From assembly GCA_031308135.1 (NCBI GenBank), contig JAHLJT010000631.1, forward strand, positions 220,079,584 through 220,143,583: DNA of 64,000 nt, written 5' to 3'. The DNA is from Acheta domesticus. Lineage: Eukaryota; Arthropoda; Insecta; Orthoptera; Gryllidae. The notes below the pieces were generated by a model. The model worked only from the letters and a program-made list of their open reading frames with translations, was not told where the DNA came from and made no database searches. Made by a program: the position numbers and the translations under genes. Positions 10,785-22,840 of this stretch are shown here, piece after piece; positions within the stretch are counted from its first letter, which is position 1, and every line of letters begins with the position of its first letter.

Positions 10785-11511
10785 ATAGTGTCGAAGGCCT
10801 TTGAAAAGTCCAAAAGACAAATCAGCTACACCATACACCTGTCATATGCAGTAAGAATGAGTTCGGAAATAAATAACAAGGAGGTAGTACTACTACGACC
10901 CCAACGAAATCCAGAGTGTCTCAACAAAAAAGGCAACAAAGTTATCGGCCTCAAATCAGACAAAGCAAGTGGAGAAGACACTTTAGGTAGAGGTATAACC
11001 ATGCCGTATTTCCAGTTGTCGGGAAATGATGAAAACTCGAAAGATTTGTTGATAATATGCGTAATGTGTGAGAAACAAAACGGCAAATAGGAGAGTAGCA
11101 TTTGCCCCGAAACTCCATCAAAGGCAGCAAAAGTCAATTTCAATCTTCATACAATAGCATATAGGTCACGTTTAGATATCGGTTTAAAAGAAAAATCCGA
11201 CAAAATATCAACTGGTGTCTATCATTTCTTGATTCGCAATCACAATCAGGAATAGAATATATGAAATAATTATTGATACTTTCAGGATCATCAAATGATG
11301 GAGAGTCCGGAATTGACTCCTGTGATCCACAAACAATTGCAGCCCTATGTTTCCTCCACATAGTCTCAGCCGGAGATGAAACCAAAGAGTCAAAGTAAAC
11401 TCTCCGCTCGCGTCCAAGAAGTTCTAAAGCGAAACGATGCATCCGCTTATATTTTGCCCTATAGTACGATCTTTTTTCTGGAGATAGAGATTTCTTGCTT
11501 TTAATCAACAT
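10785..11511 (-). pseudogene. CR1/jockey-like LINE reverse transcriptase, truncated
   Basis: The minus strand encodes a linker (11140-11511) and then RT motifs: DGVSGQMLL, FPDNWKYGMVIPLPK, LSDLRPITLLP, then directly HSGFRWGRSSTTSLL and, after a stop, LDFSKAFDTI. The usual 50 or so residues between ITLLP and the QSGFR box are missing, so there is an internal deletion. The sequence stops at the first catalytic Asp region; fingers remain but the palm with the YxDD box is gone. It belongs with the endonuclease and ORF1 pieces immediately upstream. Confidence 0.8.
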
Positions 11512-11734
11512 GATTTAATCAACTTTTTCTCACCAGATCACCTCACCAATTCTGCTGTAATCCAAGGTAGTGATCATCTTTTCACAGAATAAGTTTTCAA
11601 TGGCGCAAACATATCAAAAAGATCAACTACAAAACTAGTTAACATCGATACCTTTTCATCAATTTTGGTATATTTATAAATGATGTCCCATTCAATGTTT
11701 TCTGCTGTAGAGTTTATTACAATGGAATAGCCAA

Positions 11735-12199
11735 TTACAATGGAATGTCTCGCAAATTTATGAAGTTTGCATTACGGCTGGGTACGTTTCTATTACACAA
11801 AGCAATCTTACAATATACCGTAGGATGGTCACTAATGCCATGAGAATCAACCACAGCAGATAAATGAACCTTCAAAGATTTTGTAACAAAAATAAGGTCT
11901 AACATAGAAGAAGTTTTATCAATAATTCTAGTTGGCTCACTGATCAACTGAATGAGGTCAAACATTTGTTCAAAATCATTCTTCATCTTAGAGTAACTAG
12001 AGGTAGAGGAGCGAGCGTCGATGTGAAAGTCTCCCAAACAGATAATACGCGATTTATGGCTTAACATATAAATAAGAATAGATTCTATTGCAGTGAAAAA
12101 CTGAACAGGTGAGGTGTCTGGAGGCCTGTAAACATTAATAATAATAATTAAAGGCTGTCTAGGAGAATCACATCTAAGTTTGTATGACAGAATCCCCAC
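11735..12199 (-). pseudogene. LINE apurinic-type endonuclease domain
   Basis: The frame shows the C-terminal half of an exonuclease III-like LINE endonuclease: INVYRPPD, the metal-binding ICLGDFHID, and the catalytic-site SHGISDHPTVYC. It would nick target DNA to prime reverse transcription. The N-terminal half (EN motif with Glu) is in broken frames between 12200 and 12500. Confidence 0.8.
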
Positions 12200-12513
12200 A
12201 ATCTCAGTGCATTATGCATCAGATCATTGTTCAAATCAATAAAAGAATATGAAATATTAGACCTAACATAGACTCCCACCCCCACCTCTGTGCATTAGAA
12301 GATCACATCGTATAAATTTGAATCCAGAGATATCTACAATCATATTTGGGTCATCAGGTGAAAGCCAGGTCTCAGACACCGTAAAAATATCAATTTCATA
12401 CAGGTTTATCAAATCTTGGACAAACTACAGATGGGGTATCAACGAACGAACATTAAGATAAGCCACGGTGAGCCGACTGCACGCTGGCGCACTCGTAACT
12501 TCATCATAATCAG

Positions 12514-12876
12514 TCATGCCAATAATTGAGTTAAGCCCTCATTAGAGAGAATTTTGACAGGCTTTCTTGTATCATCCTTCCTAATATAAGTGACACCATT
12601 TCTTATCCATGCTGCCTTCAAACTATGCTCCCTGACAAACTTCTTCGCCTCAAAATAAATTTTTCTCTCGTTTGTAGTCGAAGGTTCATTTAAGTAGACC
12701 ATAGAATCTTGCCATTCACTATTTATTTCAGACGCTCGAAGGCGTTCTTTGGTCCGTTTAGAGGACAACCATGAATTGCGAATAATTGCAGAAGTAAATC
12801 TGACCATCAAAGGCTTGTTCTTAGTAGGAATACGTTGAACATAATGAAGTGTGTTGCTTTCAAACTGCAATCCCAA
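12514..12876 (-). pseudogene. LINE ORF1-type protein, FP-like C-terminal domain
   Basis: The peptide has YVQRIPTKNKPLMVRFTS, RNSWLSSKR, FEAKKFVREH and WIRNGVTYIRKDD, the arrangement seen in ORF1 proteins of insect CR1/jockey-group LINEs that share the RNA-binding domain named after the baculovirus FP protein. A heptad-like segment (DGLEQQVSSIKHDLKN, near 13000) in the broken upstream frame would be the coiled coil. It sits directly upstream of the endonuclease, as in an intact LINE. Confidence 0.65.
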
Positions 12877-13117
12877 TATCTCAGAAATGGTTGACAGAAG
12901 TTGTAGAAAATAAACATAAGTTTCATTCTGCGTAGAAGGACACCAATCGTAGCGATCACCAATGTAGTTTGCCAGTTAAGTTCAATTCCGGAAGTTGAGG
13001 CATTCTTAAGATCATGTTTGATAGAGGAGACCTGTTGTTCAAGGCCATCTCAGCGAAATTCAAGCTCAGACTAACACCTATGGATGTAATAGACCGGGAG
13101 CCAGCAAGAAAATCGAC

Positions 13118-13260
13118 GTATGATAAGCTCAAAGCCAAAACTTTTTGAGAAGTTAGCCAGTGTTATGAGGAACAACGAAACGCATGTATGGCGGCTTGTA
13201 GGTGTCGGCGTTGCGCTGCGCACTAGTTTAAAAATGTCGAAAAAATATGTAAAAACCGTA
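13118..13260. repeat. Half copy of the 59.5-kb MITE
   Basis: The stretch with GATAAGCTCAAAGCCAAAAC, then GTGTTATGAGGAACAACG and GGTGTCGGCGTTGCGCTGCG, matches 59500-59640 in the same orientation. Only the left half of that inverted-repeat element is present here. Confidence 0.65.
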
Positions 13261-13319
13261 GTTCTGTTTTAGAAAATAAACTGTGATATAATTCCCCCAA
13301 AATAAAAATATCACAAAGA

Positions 13320-13615
13320 ATATCTCTGCTGCTCATTAAAATGTGCCGTGCCACCGTTCCGTCGAAATGCATTTTTCACATTAATTTGCTTATATCTCTT
13401 AATGATACAATATTTTTTATAATCAATTTCCTCGCTAGACGATAAACTATGCGCATCCACTATGCACCAGTAAATAGAATATACCCATGCACGTAATAAA
13501 CTCACACATTTGCTGGACAACAGCTTCTGTGTTTTGAAATTTGCTACAAACATGTGTACGTTTGATAAAGTTCATGGAGTGTGTACGAACAATAATATGG
13601 GAATTAAAATGTGTG
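13320..13615. repeat. Right arm of the dispersed inverted repeat pair
   Basis: On the reverse strand this matches 8305-9290 in two blocks (around CCCATATTATTGTTCGTACA and around the GTGCCACC...CCGTC motif) with the intervening sequence shortened. It is therefore a second, deleted copy of the same family in opposite orientation, or one arm of a large foldback. Confidence 0.5.
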
Positions 13616-14027
13616 TAAGAAAGTAACTGGTCTAAAATTAGTATTATTTTATCTCATATCAACGTAATTTCTTAAAAAAGAATTGTGTGAACAATGGTGA
13701 TTAAGTGTATGTGTTCATATATATTTCAATGAATTTACTTTCATGTTCATAAAAGTGCTTCATTCCATGTATTTTTATTTGAAAATATTTCCACATCTGT
13801 ACTAGGGACGCCCGCCATTTTCTACAACGTAAATTGATTGGGGCACTCCCCCCTGCGTTGAGATTGGCTGCGGTGATTTGTAAGGCTCCCCTGCGACATT
13901 TCGTCGTGGCAAGGGCTGCCCAATCCGTGCAAACGCTGAACTTAGCCGCAGACGGCCTCGGTCAATTTTTGTTTCCAGAACGGTACATGTACCACTTACA
14001 CGCTAATTATTATCAATCAATATCAAA
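13616..14027. other. No gene recognised
   Basis: AT-rich up to 13800, then a moderately GC-rich 180 bp (13805-13985) with a 65-codon open frame that resembles nothing I know. It abuts the TTAA of the next element. Confidence 0.35.
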
Positions 14028-15448
14028 TTAACCCATGAAGTCCCAAATTATTTTTACTGCAGTTTTGTAGTGAAATTCAAAAAATCATCACAATTGAGTG
14101 CCAGTTATTTAATTTTATCGAAATTCATTCAAATTATTCATTTGGGTAGATTTGGAGGACTGTCCTCATATGAGGACGCTGGGACTTGGTATGAAGTTTT
14201 CCGCAATAATAAAAAGAAGTCTTCATAACAAATGTTTATGCCCACTGGATTCGAATTTTAGTAACTACTATTTGAAATTTAAAACAATAATAAAATAAAA
14301 TAATTTAACAACATAATTACGTAAGTTATTGTAATGTATCAACAAAGCAAATACGATTACACTAGAAGAATATTTTCAAAAAAAAAACTTGATTGTAATA
14401 ATTGAACAGACTTCTACTACTAACATATTTACGAAAATGATCTTGTACTCAGCTAAGATTATAGTACAAAACAAATTTCAGAAAAATATACTTCACTTTC
14501 TGAAGTGGAATATACCAAAACATTCCACTCAGAGAGTAATATTGCATTTAGCAAAATATTTACGATGCTTGCTTGAGTCTTTTTCTCTCGAATCTTACGT
14601 TAGGCAGCACGCTTGCTGGAGAAGACAAAACGGATACTTTCTTCCTTGCAGATTCTTGGAACTTTTAGAGTGCGATTTTTATAAAGCTGCCTCTCAATGC
14701 CCGTCTTCACGATGAAAACTATCCCGGCATTTTGCGGCCTTCTCAGTCATGCCGCTAGATGTTGCATGATCAAGCAGTGCTTGATGCGGTCGCGATCATG
14801 CGACATCTAGCGGAACGACCGCGAAAACCGCGAAATGCCGCGATGTATGCCATCGTTAAAACGGGCCTGGAGAGGCAGCTTTATAAAAATCGCGTCTTTC
14901 TCGGTCGTGCCGGTAGATGTCGCGTGACCAAGCAGTGCATGCTCAAGCAGTCACGTGATCAATCAAACATCTAGCGTCACGACCATTCCTCGAAAAAAAA
15001 CATGAAATGAAATTCCAACTCTTTTACAAGTTTTTTACTTCACGACAAAATTGTATAACATAAAGTCCCAGCGTCCTCATATGAAGACGGCACTAAAATA
15101 TCAAGGTCTCGAAAACATTGAATCATATAACTGCACAATTTTATATTCTTCTTAAAGTATGAGCACAAACTAACACTACGTAGTGAGTTTAGCAACTCAC
15201 CAAAATTTAGAAAAGTAGATAGAATCAAATTTGTTATCATCACAAACAAAGAATAAAATGCACTAACTTACGAAGCTAGAAAAATTACAAGAACATAAAT
15301 CTGAGCGATAACAAACGTTTATATCTTTTGAATGAACCTATGTGGTGTCGCCAAACAACAATGTGATGGTGAACACAATTTATAATGTAATGAAATAATG
15401 AAAAAATTCACTGTCCTCAAATGAGGACGCTGGTACTTAATGGTTTAA
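14028..15448. mobile_element. TTAA-flanked piggyBac-like non-autonomous element
   Basis: Both borders are TTAA (14028-14031 and 15445-15448), the invariant target of piggyBac-group transposons. The left end reads TTAACCCATGAAGTCCCA and the right end in reverse complement TTAAACCATTAAGTACCA, a divergent terminal inverted repeat. Subterminal blocks with CCTCATATGAGGACGCTGG occur at about 14160 and (variant) 15415, with a further inverted one at about 15065. There is no transposase. The middle holds a large nested palindrome (14672-14893). Confidence 0.65.
14672..14893. repeat. Nested palindrome, about 220 bp
   Basis: Outer arms of about 43 bp (14672-14714 and 14851-14893) are reverse complements with a few mismatches. 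Inside them the sequence folds again around GCCGCTAGATGTTGCATGAT / ATCATGCGACATCTAGCGG. A related but separate hairpin follows at about 14905-14985, again with TAGATGT...ACATCTA arms. This makes a strongly self-complementary core inside the TTAA element. Confidence 0.7.
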
Positions 15449-15588
15449 GTTTTTTAATTTGATGTGATAAATAAACAGCGAAGTCAGTATTTGAATTTGA
15501 TATAATCAATAAACATTAGATTCAGTGTTTGAATTTGATGATGATTGACTCAGTTGTAATAGTTTACAGACTTAGTGAAATAACTTAC

Positions 15589-15711
15589 TTGAAAGGTGTC
15601 ACAAGTACTTCCATCATGCCCGTAATCACTTCCTCCCACTGTTGAAGTTATATGTTGAATTGTTAAAACTGTACTGATACTCAATCCGAAATCGTCACGT
15701 GTTTCGTATGA
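15589..15711 (-). CDS. Exon-like segment of an unrecognised gene
   Basis: On the minus strand a T-rich tract ending TTTTTTTTGCAG precedes 15711 and the 3' border reads CAA|GTAAGT. Between them 123 nt are open in one frame (41 codons, both borders phase 0) and closed in the other two. The peptide starts SYETRDDFGLSISTVLTIQH and ends GHDGSTCDTFQ. I do not recognise a family. It could be a host exon, conceivably of the receptor gene further right on the same strand since the phase would fit, but it has no membrane segment, and chance occurrence is possible. Confidence 0.35.
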
Positions 15712-16483
15712 CTGCAAAAAAAAGTAAATCTAATTAAATGAAAACATATTTTATAAATAAATAAACTGACATTTGTACTGTAAAAATACATATTTTTACA
15801 CATTTTAATGTCCAGAGACCGGAAAAATTAGCATGAAATGTCAAACTATGTACAATCTGTAGCACTCAATATGGGCGATGTCCTGTGCCGTCAAATCCAG
15901 CCAGCCTGCATAACCACGGATGGACACTTGACCAATCTTGGAGTCTTGGCTAAGTGGCTCTTATCATTGGCTTTTGCGCCAAAAATCAGACACTTCTCCA
16001 TTTCTCGCCTCGAAGATTTTCCTCCTCGTTATCTCAAAGGAGCAGAGAAATTTCTGAGGTGAATGACGTCGGTGTCTCTGTTTCGCTACTGGGGAGAGAG
16101 GCAGTAAATGGAAGGGGAGGGGAGAGAGGGAGTAAGAGGAGAGTACGCAGGCGAAACGGATTGGTGAGCGCGTGCGCGAGAATCACCCCCGCCAATCGCA
16201 CTGGACTCTGGCCCTGCCAGTCCGGTGGACGCTGACGAACCACGCGGCGGCCGGTCACGGAAAAGAGCAATGGCATTTTTTATCGAATTCTTTACCGTGA
16301 AAATTAATTCTAATTTATGGTATCTATTATTGTGAGGAACTTAACGTCGGATTAAATTAATAATAGGAAGAGATTTGTTTCTTATAAAATATTTTAAAAT
16401 GCTAATGGTTCTAAACCAAGGAACACTTTTTATAATTTTTAACGATTTTTTGGACTTGTAACAACACATCTAATCTTAATAAA
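15712..16483. other. No gene recognised; GC-rich patch at 16030-16260
   Basis: Mostly AT-rich. The patch at 16030-16260 is GC- and purine-rich (runs of GGGGAGGGGAGAGAGGGAG type) and has short open frames on both strands that look like composition artefacts. It may be an old promoter or LTR fragment; nothing decides this. Confidence 0.3.
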
Positions 16484-17231
16484 AGGTGCTTGAAAAAGTT
16501 CTCGCTCTTTCGTAACGGTTGGCGTTATCAGAACTACCTGCAGGTAATTTCCGATGCGAACTACGATTTAAAAGCTGTGCTATCGGTCACCTTGAACGTC
16601 GGTATGCCTTTGTTCGCCACAGTGTAAACAACGTTTTGTTTCTGAGTGCTAAACATGTCGAGTTTTGTACCAAGAAAAGAGTATTTGTGGGTAATTTTAT
16701 TGCACTACTTTATTCAGAAGAAAATCTGCAGCTGAAGCACACAGAATTCATGTTGAGATTCACCGTGAACACGTGAACATGCTATGCCGAAAACGATATG
16801 CAGAGACTGGTATCGACGCTTCACAAATATGATCTTTGAAATAAAGAACACTCTGGCGCACCGAAAAACTTTAAAGACGAAGAGTTGGAGGAATTTTCTA
16901 ATGAAGACGCATGTCAGGCGCTAGCTGACATCACAAACTCGTTTGAAAGCATTAGGGATGATCCAGAAGCAAGGGTTTGATTTTAAGCCGAGAGACGTCG
17001 AACGGCGTTATCTCACGTGTGAACTGATGCTTCAACAGCAGAGAAGAAAAAGTTTTTTGCATTGTATTGTGACTGGCGATGAAAAGTGGATACAGTACGA
17101 TAAACCTAAGCGTAAAAGATTGCGGGGTAAGACGGCCACACATTGACATTTTGCGCAAAGCCAAGTATTCTTGATTTGAATCTTCTCCTCTGCATTTGGT
17201 GGGATCAGCTGGGTGTAATTTATTATGAGCT
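16484..17231 (+). pseudogene. mariner transposon, truncated transposase
   Basis: The transposase would begin at the ATG at 16655 (MSSFVPRKEYLW). After stops and frame changes the conserved parts are LKALGMIQKQG, KPRDVERRYLTCELMLQQQRRKSF, the first catalytic Asp in HCIVTGDEKWIQYDKPKRK, and the second in IWWDQLGVIYYEL-like sequence ending at 17231. These are mariner hallmarks (D...D34D). The upstream AGGTGCTTGAAAAAGTTCTC at 16484 looks like a mariner terminal repeat after a TA. The 3' third is absent because a hAT element starts exactly where the alignment stops. Confidence 0.85.
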
Positions 17232-17537
17232 CAGTGGCGGATTACCCACTAGGCAACATAGGCTAGCCTAGGGCGGCAAATTTTATTTTAGAAAGTAGTT
17301 TTTTAATGATTTATAGTAACTTTTTATATGCATTTATTAAATTCTTCTCACATAACATATTTTTTAGGATTCACCTTAAAGACAGTTTACAAAAATCAGT
17401 GCAAGGGTTTGGCAACGCCGCGTAACCCTTCCACCAGCTGTCAAGTACACAGAAGTATTAATCGGAGAATATTATGGTGGTTTCTATTTTAACTCTGGTA
17501 ACTATTTTTTTATAACCTTTAGTTATTAAATATAAAA

Positions 17538-17669
17538 ATGAGTGGTGGAAGAATTAGACACAGTGGTTCTGAATATCGGAAACGTGTTCGTGAAAAGCAA
17601 GCAAAAACACCAAAATTAGATTCATTTTTTAAGAAAAATGTTACACCAATCGACAGCAATCCGGTATAG
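17538..17669 (+). pseudogene. hAT transposase, N-terminal exon
   Basis: A 43-codon frame starts MSGGRIRHSGSEYRKRVREK and continues through TPKLDSFFKK, as at the start of ZMYM1-like hAT transposases (basic, nuclear, followed by a TTF-type zinc finger in the next coding block). It ends in a TAG; a splice donor is not obvious. Confidence 0.6.
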
Positions 17670-17707
17670 TAGTAGAATTACAGGCATGAATTTGAAAAAT
17701 AATATAT

Positions 17708-19138
17708 TGCGACAACTTCGTCTCCAGTTGGGCTCGGAAAACGTGGCTGCCGGTTCGCTCAGTGGGTAGAAGGGCGTGCCTAAAATGATGATGATGGTGG
17801 AAGTCGGTGGCCGGTAAAAAATGAGAGACTTGTAATCATGTTAACAAACAAGTGGCATTTATTCAGCAAAGAAAAGAAAAAAGGTCATGATAGTACCACT
17901 CATGTCGGCGAGCATGCTCTCCTTTTCCCCAATTCCAAAATTACATGCACACAAAAAAAATTGAAAGGTGAAATCATTACAATAAATTTAACAAACTTCC
18001 ACGCTGATTCCTTCTTGATGGCTAAGCGCGGCCGGGAATCTTACCTTCTCCGCCTGGTCAAAAGGTAATGGAAATTGTGCTCTCAACTGTTTATCACTTT
18101 TGACCACGGGCGCGCCTGAAGGGCGTAGTACCGCCTTAGCGGGGCGACTTACAAAACCAACCAGCGGGTTGAATGACCTGGGCCACCAGCTGGCGGGGAG
18201 GGCGTCGGGTTCGGCGCGCACTCTGAGGGCGCCACTCGGAGGGGTAGAGCGAGCAGGTCGAATCAGGTAGCGGTGCCGGGCTCTTGAGTGTCGACCAAAT
18301 ACACAGCGTCGTTCACTCGCAGCTGCTAATCACCAGATAATGTCTGCCTGCCACAATGATCTCATCACCTTCGGTCCATTGCTCTGCACTTTGGAGATCG
18401 CGGAAAGTTCGTAAGTGATCTGATTACTTCACTATAACACGCTCAAGCACGAGTACGCGTCAGTCACTTTCCCTGCGCGATTCTGATTATAAATGAGGCG
18501 TCTCAAAATTCACGGTCTACGGCTATTTAGAGACCGCGCACATATTCTCCCCTGATGAATTTAAGCTTTCTCACAAGTTCAACACAGAGAAAAAATTATC
18601 TCTCCGGCGCCGGACGCCGCAGTGATCACGACCATCCTCTCTGACTGCCTCTTACGTTCTCTCTCGATGCTGCGTCCGCGAAGTCCTTCGAGCCTCCCTT
18701 CCCCACCAAATTCATCCAAAATGTTCTAGAACTTTTCAGAATTTTGCTTAAGTCCGGCGGCTATTGGCGAAAGGGTAGTGCGTCGCAAAATAATTTCGTC
18801 CAATCATCGGAGGTTTTCGAGCCGAGAATTGAGAGAGAAACCTGCACTCGTTCCCTCTCACTTCAATTGTCTGTCAAACAGGGGTAGTAATTAATGGCCG
18901 GGGGAAGAAACTGAGAATCTCAAGGGAGGAGGTGGGCGAGGGGTGCCGCGGAAAAGTACCGGGGGGCAGGCTCGGGCGCACGTGCAGCTCCCTGGCGTCT
19001 CGGACACTTGTGCGTGTCTAAAGGGGGGTGGGGAGCGGGGGGGCTCGGACAGAATCCTGGCGCCGCCACCGATCTTTCTGTCGTGCTTCGTGGAGCAATT
19101 CTCGTGTTTGCAGCCGTAATTAATTCGGTGCCACTACA
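17708..19138 (-). mobile_element. Probable solo LTR, 1431 bp, with ATAT target duplication
   Basis: The segment interrupts the hAT element, starts TGCGACAAC and ends CCACTACA, and is flanked on both sides by ATAT (17704-17707 and 19139-19142). It is GC-richer than its surroundings. An AATAAA on the minus strand (near 17860) suggests minus orientation, giving an LTR start TGTAGTGGCACC. There are no coding motifs, so a solo LTR from an LTR-element deletion fits best. A non-LTR origin cannot be excluded. Confidence 0.55.
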
Positions 19139-19814
19139 ATATACAAATAGACTATTTTTAAATTTATTAATTGGGTAACCTTTTATTTACTGTATACATT
19201 GTTATTAGATAAGTTCTACTTATGTTACTGTGGATCCCATAAAGAACCCAAGCGAATTTAACTTAGATGATAATTCTCACATAATTTCAGGTAAAATAAT
19301 TTCTGCTATTTTTATTTTATAGATATTTATGGATACTAAATGTTTATATAATATTTAAATAATTTTAATAAACATAAATATACAAGATTAGAAAATTAAT
19401 ATTCAATACTCTGTTAAAAATGGCGTATAGAGCGAATTGAATCATATTTAAAAATATCAATACAGAGACAATAAACTGATAGAATTTCAAACTTCAATCC
19501 GCTTATTGTCTCCGTATCAATACCTCTGAATGCGTATTAATATTCTGTTTTTATCAGGGTATATAATGTAATAAATGTTAAAATCGGATTACAATTATTA
19601 TTGTAATGTACCAGTTATATAATGTTTAAAAATAAACCAAAGAATTATAGGTACATTATTATTAAAAAATAATTATACAAAGTTTGCAAAAATATATTAT
19701 TATTATATTATTGGAATATAATTTCGTGATTATTGGAATATAATTTCTATCTATTTGTGGTTAGAGAAATTATTATATTTTCCCTGCTTTTGAACATATT
19801 GAAATTGTCTACAG

Positions 19815-21115
19815 GGTTCATGAATTCGCTTGAAAAAGACAATCACCTAAAAGTATCTGAAATCCCTTTGCCTCAAGAACTGAGTACAGATCCAGCTTTA
19901 TGGTTAATTGATGAATTTACTCGTGACTATTTAGCACTGCGTGGTTATGACCAAAACAAGAATGGAGACTTTTCAAAGTCGAAACGACATTATAACGATT
20001 ATAGTAGACAATTTTCACCCTCTTTATTTGAAAGAAAGTTACTTCACGGTGAAACAGAAACGCGATCATGGTTAGTCTATTCAGAAACTGCTGGTGCAGT
20101 ATTTTGCGGACCATGTTTGCTTTTTAAAGGTGAGTCTCAGTTTTCTTCAAAATGTGGATTCAACGATTGGAATCGATTGGAAGAATGCAACAGCACGATT
20201 GAGTGGTCATGAAAATTCGGATGGACACATGGCATGCGTGTTAAAATTCAAAGATAGAGGAAACGATGTAGGTCGCATTGATAAAATTGTAACACTTCAG
20301 TTGAATGAAGAAATAGTATATTGGCGATCTGTTTTACAGAGAGTAGTAGCTGTTATTAAATCATTAACGGTTCGAGGCCTTCCTTTTAGAGGTCACAACG
20401 AGAAATTTGGTTCACCTCAAAATGGCAATTTTCTTATGTCATTAGAATTGATAGCTGAATTCTATCCATTTTTAGCTGCGCACATTGAAAAATTTGGTAA
20501 TAAAGGTAAAGGTAAAGTTTCCTACCTATCAAAAACCATATGTGAGGAATTTATACAGATTACGGCAACTGCAGATGGAAACAAAATTATTGAAGAGATA
20601 AAATTAGCAAACTAGTTTGCTATAATTGTAGACTCTTCTCCTGATGTTGCACACATCGATCAGTTATCCCTCATTGTACGGTATGTTCAAAATGACGGTA
20701 GTCAAGTGGAACGTTTTTTAACATTCTTGGAAAATCCAGGACATAAAGCTCAAGACTTGGCAAACGTTGTTTTGGAAACTTTAGATTCACTATCTATAAA
20801 TATCAATGATTTTCGAGGCCAAGCATATGATAACGCTGCCAATATGTCAGGATCATATGCAAGATTACAAGCACTAATAAAGGAAGTCAACTCTCTTGCA
20901 GAATACACACCTTGCTCAGCTCACTCTCTTAATTTAGTGGGTTCATGTGCAGCAGCAAGCTGCAGAGAAGGTGTTTCATTTTTTAATCTAATTCAACATT
21001 TATATACATTCTTCACAACATCAACTCATCGATGGGAAATTCTACTATCTTCTCAAAAGCCGAGCTCACACACTCTGAAACAGCTATCTGCTACTAGATG
21101 GTCCTCGCGTAGTGA
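19815..21115 (+). pseudogene. hAT transposase, TTF zinc finger and RNase H-like core
   Basis: After a probable acceptor (CTACAG) the frame runs through a DPALWLIDE segment and RSWLVYSETAGAVFCGPCLLF (TTF-type finger). After one frame change near 20200 it continues with SGHENSDGHM, then VVAVIKSLTVRGLPFRGHNE, and, past a stop at 20613, VDSSPDVAHIDQLSLIVRYV (first catalytic Asp region), INDFRGQAYDNAANMSGSYA (second) and CSAHSLNLVG. It ends at LSATRWSSRSDE. These are DUF4371-family motifs in order. The C-terminal dimerisation domain is missing. The last residues of the open frame after 21115 are HINE sequence, not transposase. Confidence 0.85.
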
Positions 21116-21775
21116 TGAAAAAATGAATGTGAAAAAATTGCCGGCTAATGTAAATATTAACGACGTGAGAGACAAGTCAATAATTTGTGTCAAGTCATTA
21201 ATTTTTGAAATAACAAAAGAATAGAACAATATGGCGTTTTTGTCATCACATGAAATCCATTAGTCACTATACCTATCAAAAGTTTAAAGAAAAAAATTAG
21301 ACCCGTTTTCGAGAAAATTTTGAAAATGTCCGGGGAGCTTTATGTAAAGTACCCCCAAATTTTATAGAATCTTTTTCAAAATCTCAAAGCTTCGACTCGA
21401 ACCAGATCGACTGGAAACTGCAACACATGGTGCAGCCAGAATCCCTATTTTGTGGGTCTTGATACCGAAAAAACCAATTGAAAGCAAAACGTCTGTCCGT
21501 CCGTCCGTCCGTCCGTCCGTCTGTCTGTGAACAACTCTAGCGACTAAACCCTTCAGGTGATTTTCTCCAAAATTGATACTTCCTGATCGATCTGAATGAT
21601 CTCTCGGTCCCTTGAATTTGAAACCGATATTTTTATTTTGGAGGGTTTTTTACATGAAGCCCCTAGGATATTTTCAAAATTTTCAAAAAAATGGCGCCAG
21701 AGTTTTACTAAATTTGTTGTTGGATAGTCTGAATGTCATTTAACAGAATGGCGTAGGTATCATGTTGGTTTGTGC

Positions 21776-22250
21776 ACCAAAGCGCGTATGCACCACTTCT
21801 TTGAACTGTTAATCGGAGCAGAATCGACGGACCAAACAGATTCCGACGGGGCGAGATTGGGACTGTGCACAGGATGCTCCAACACACAATTCTCACACGA
21901 TTGCGCTTGTGCTCTTCATTGAGTTGTTTTGGAACCCATAGCTTCTTTCTTCTTCAGTTTCTGCCGTTCTTCACTCTTTCTTGACGTTCGTTCGACCACT
22001 GTTCTGGGAAATGGTAAACACTTTTCTGTGGTGGAACATTGTGCTCGCATTGTGTTGAAAACATGCTATGGATTTCCGCCCCTAGTACACCTTTAAATCA
22101 TAAAAAACGGATTACGGAACGCTCTTCTTCTTTGAAGCAAACAGAGAGTGCTGTTGCCATCTTTACACCACAACAGCGAAAGACTGACTGATCAGATAAC
22201 GCTGAAACCTCCTACAGGCAAAGACAACGGTCCCATCTAGTTGTTAGGCA
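21776..22250 (-). pseudogene. mariner relic with internal deletion
   Basis: The minus strand shows WVPKQLNEEHKRNRV-like residues (in broken frame) joined closely to LEHPVHSPNLAPSES, which resembles the mariner motif around the third catalytic Asp (here Asn). The usual 100 or so residues between them are missing. It lies within HINE copy H2. Confidence 0.5.
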
Positions 22251-22840
22251 ACACACAAAGCCGTAAAATCAAACTAAAGACAATTAGAGCAAAATTGCAG
22301 ATTTTGTTGACTTACCTACCTACAATTTTTCAAAAACAGAAGTACTTTTTTCGAAAAATTGTGTCAAACAGGTATTTTTTTATTTTTTTAACACTTTTTT
22401 CTTAAAAACCGCACAATGTTTTTTGACTAAATTGGGACCAGAGTTAGCATAAAGGAAGCTTAAGAGAATGGTGCAGGTTTCATGTTCGTTGACATACCTG
22501 ATTTTGAAAAAGAATTTTAAAAATTTTAAAATTTCGGCGTCTTTCTTCACCTACAATTGTGAAGACACAATTGTTTGTCTCAATGAAATATGCTCAACAA
22601 AAACAGATCTTCAAATAAGGTCATGTTGAATTTTTTGAAAATATGAGTAGTTTTTCTATAATTTTCTGACGAACATAATATCCCGCTGTAAATTTACTGC
22701 GCTATGGACAGCTGGGTGCGTCGTAAATTAGAATTTGCAATTTTGTATATTATTTCTTTGTTTCTTACATTCGACCTTTTCTTATACATTTACACATTAA
22801 TATTTTAGAAATTGTTTATTTTGAAATACAGTAAAATCTG

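Larger units (their letters stand above)
17232..21115 (+). mobile_element. hAT transposon (ZMYM1/DUF4371 type), truncated at 3' end
   Basis: It starts with CAGTGGCGGATTACCCACTA, a typical hAT terminal sequence, inside the mariner. The coding region is in pieces: an N-terminal exon (17538-17669), a middle fragment near 19230-19300, and a main block (19815-21115). The intervening 17708-19138 is an LTR-type insertion. The right terminal repeat is lost where HINE copy H2 begins. Confidence 0.8.

Noticed and set aside
21116..21224. C-terminal end of the hAT open frame
   Set aside because: These codons are HINE sequence in reverse orientation that happens to stay open; they are not transposase.
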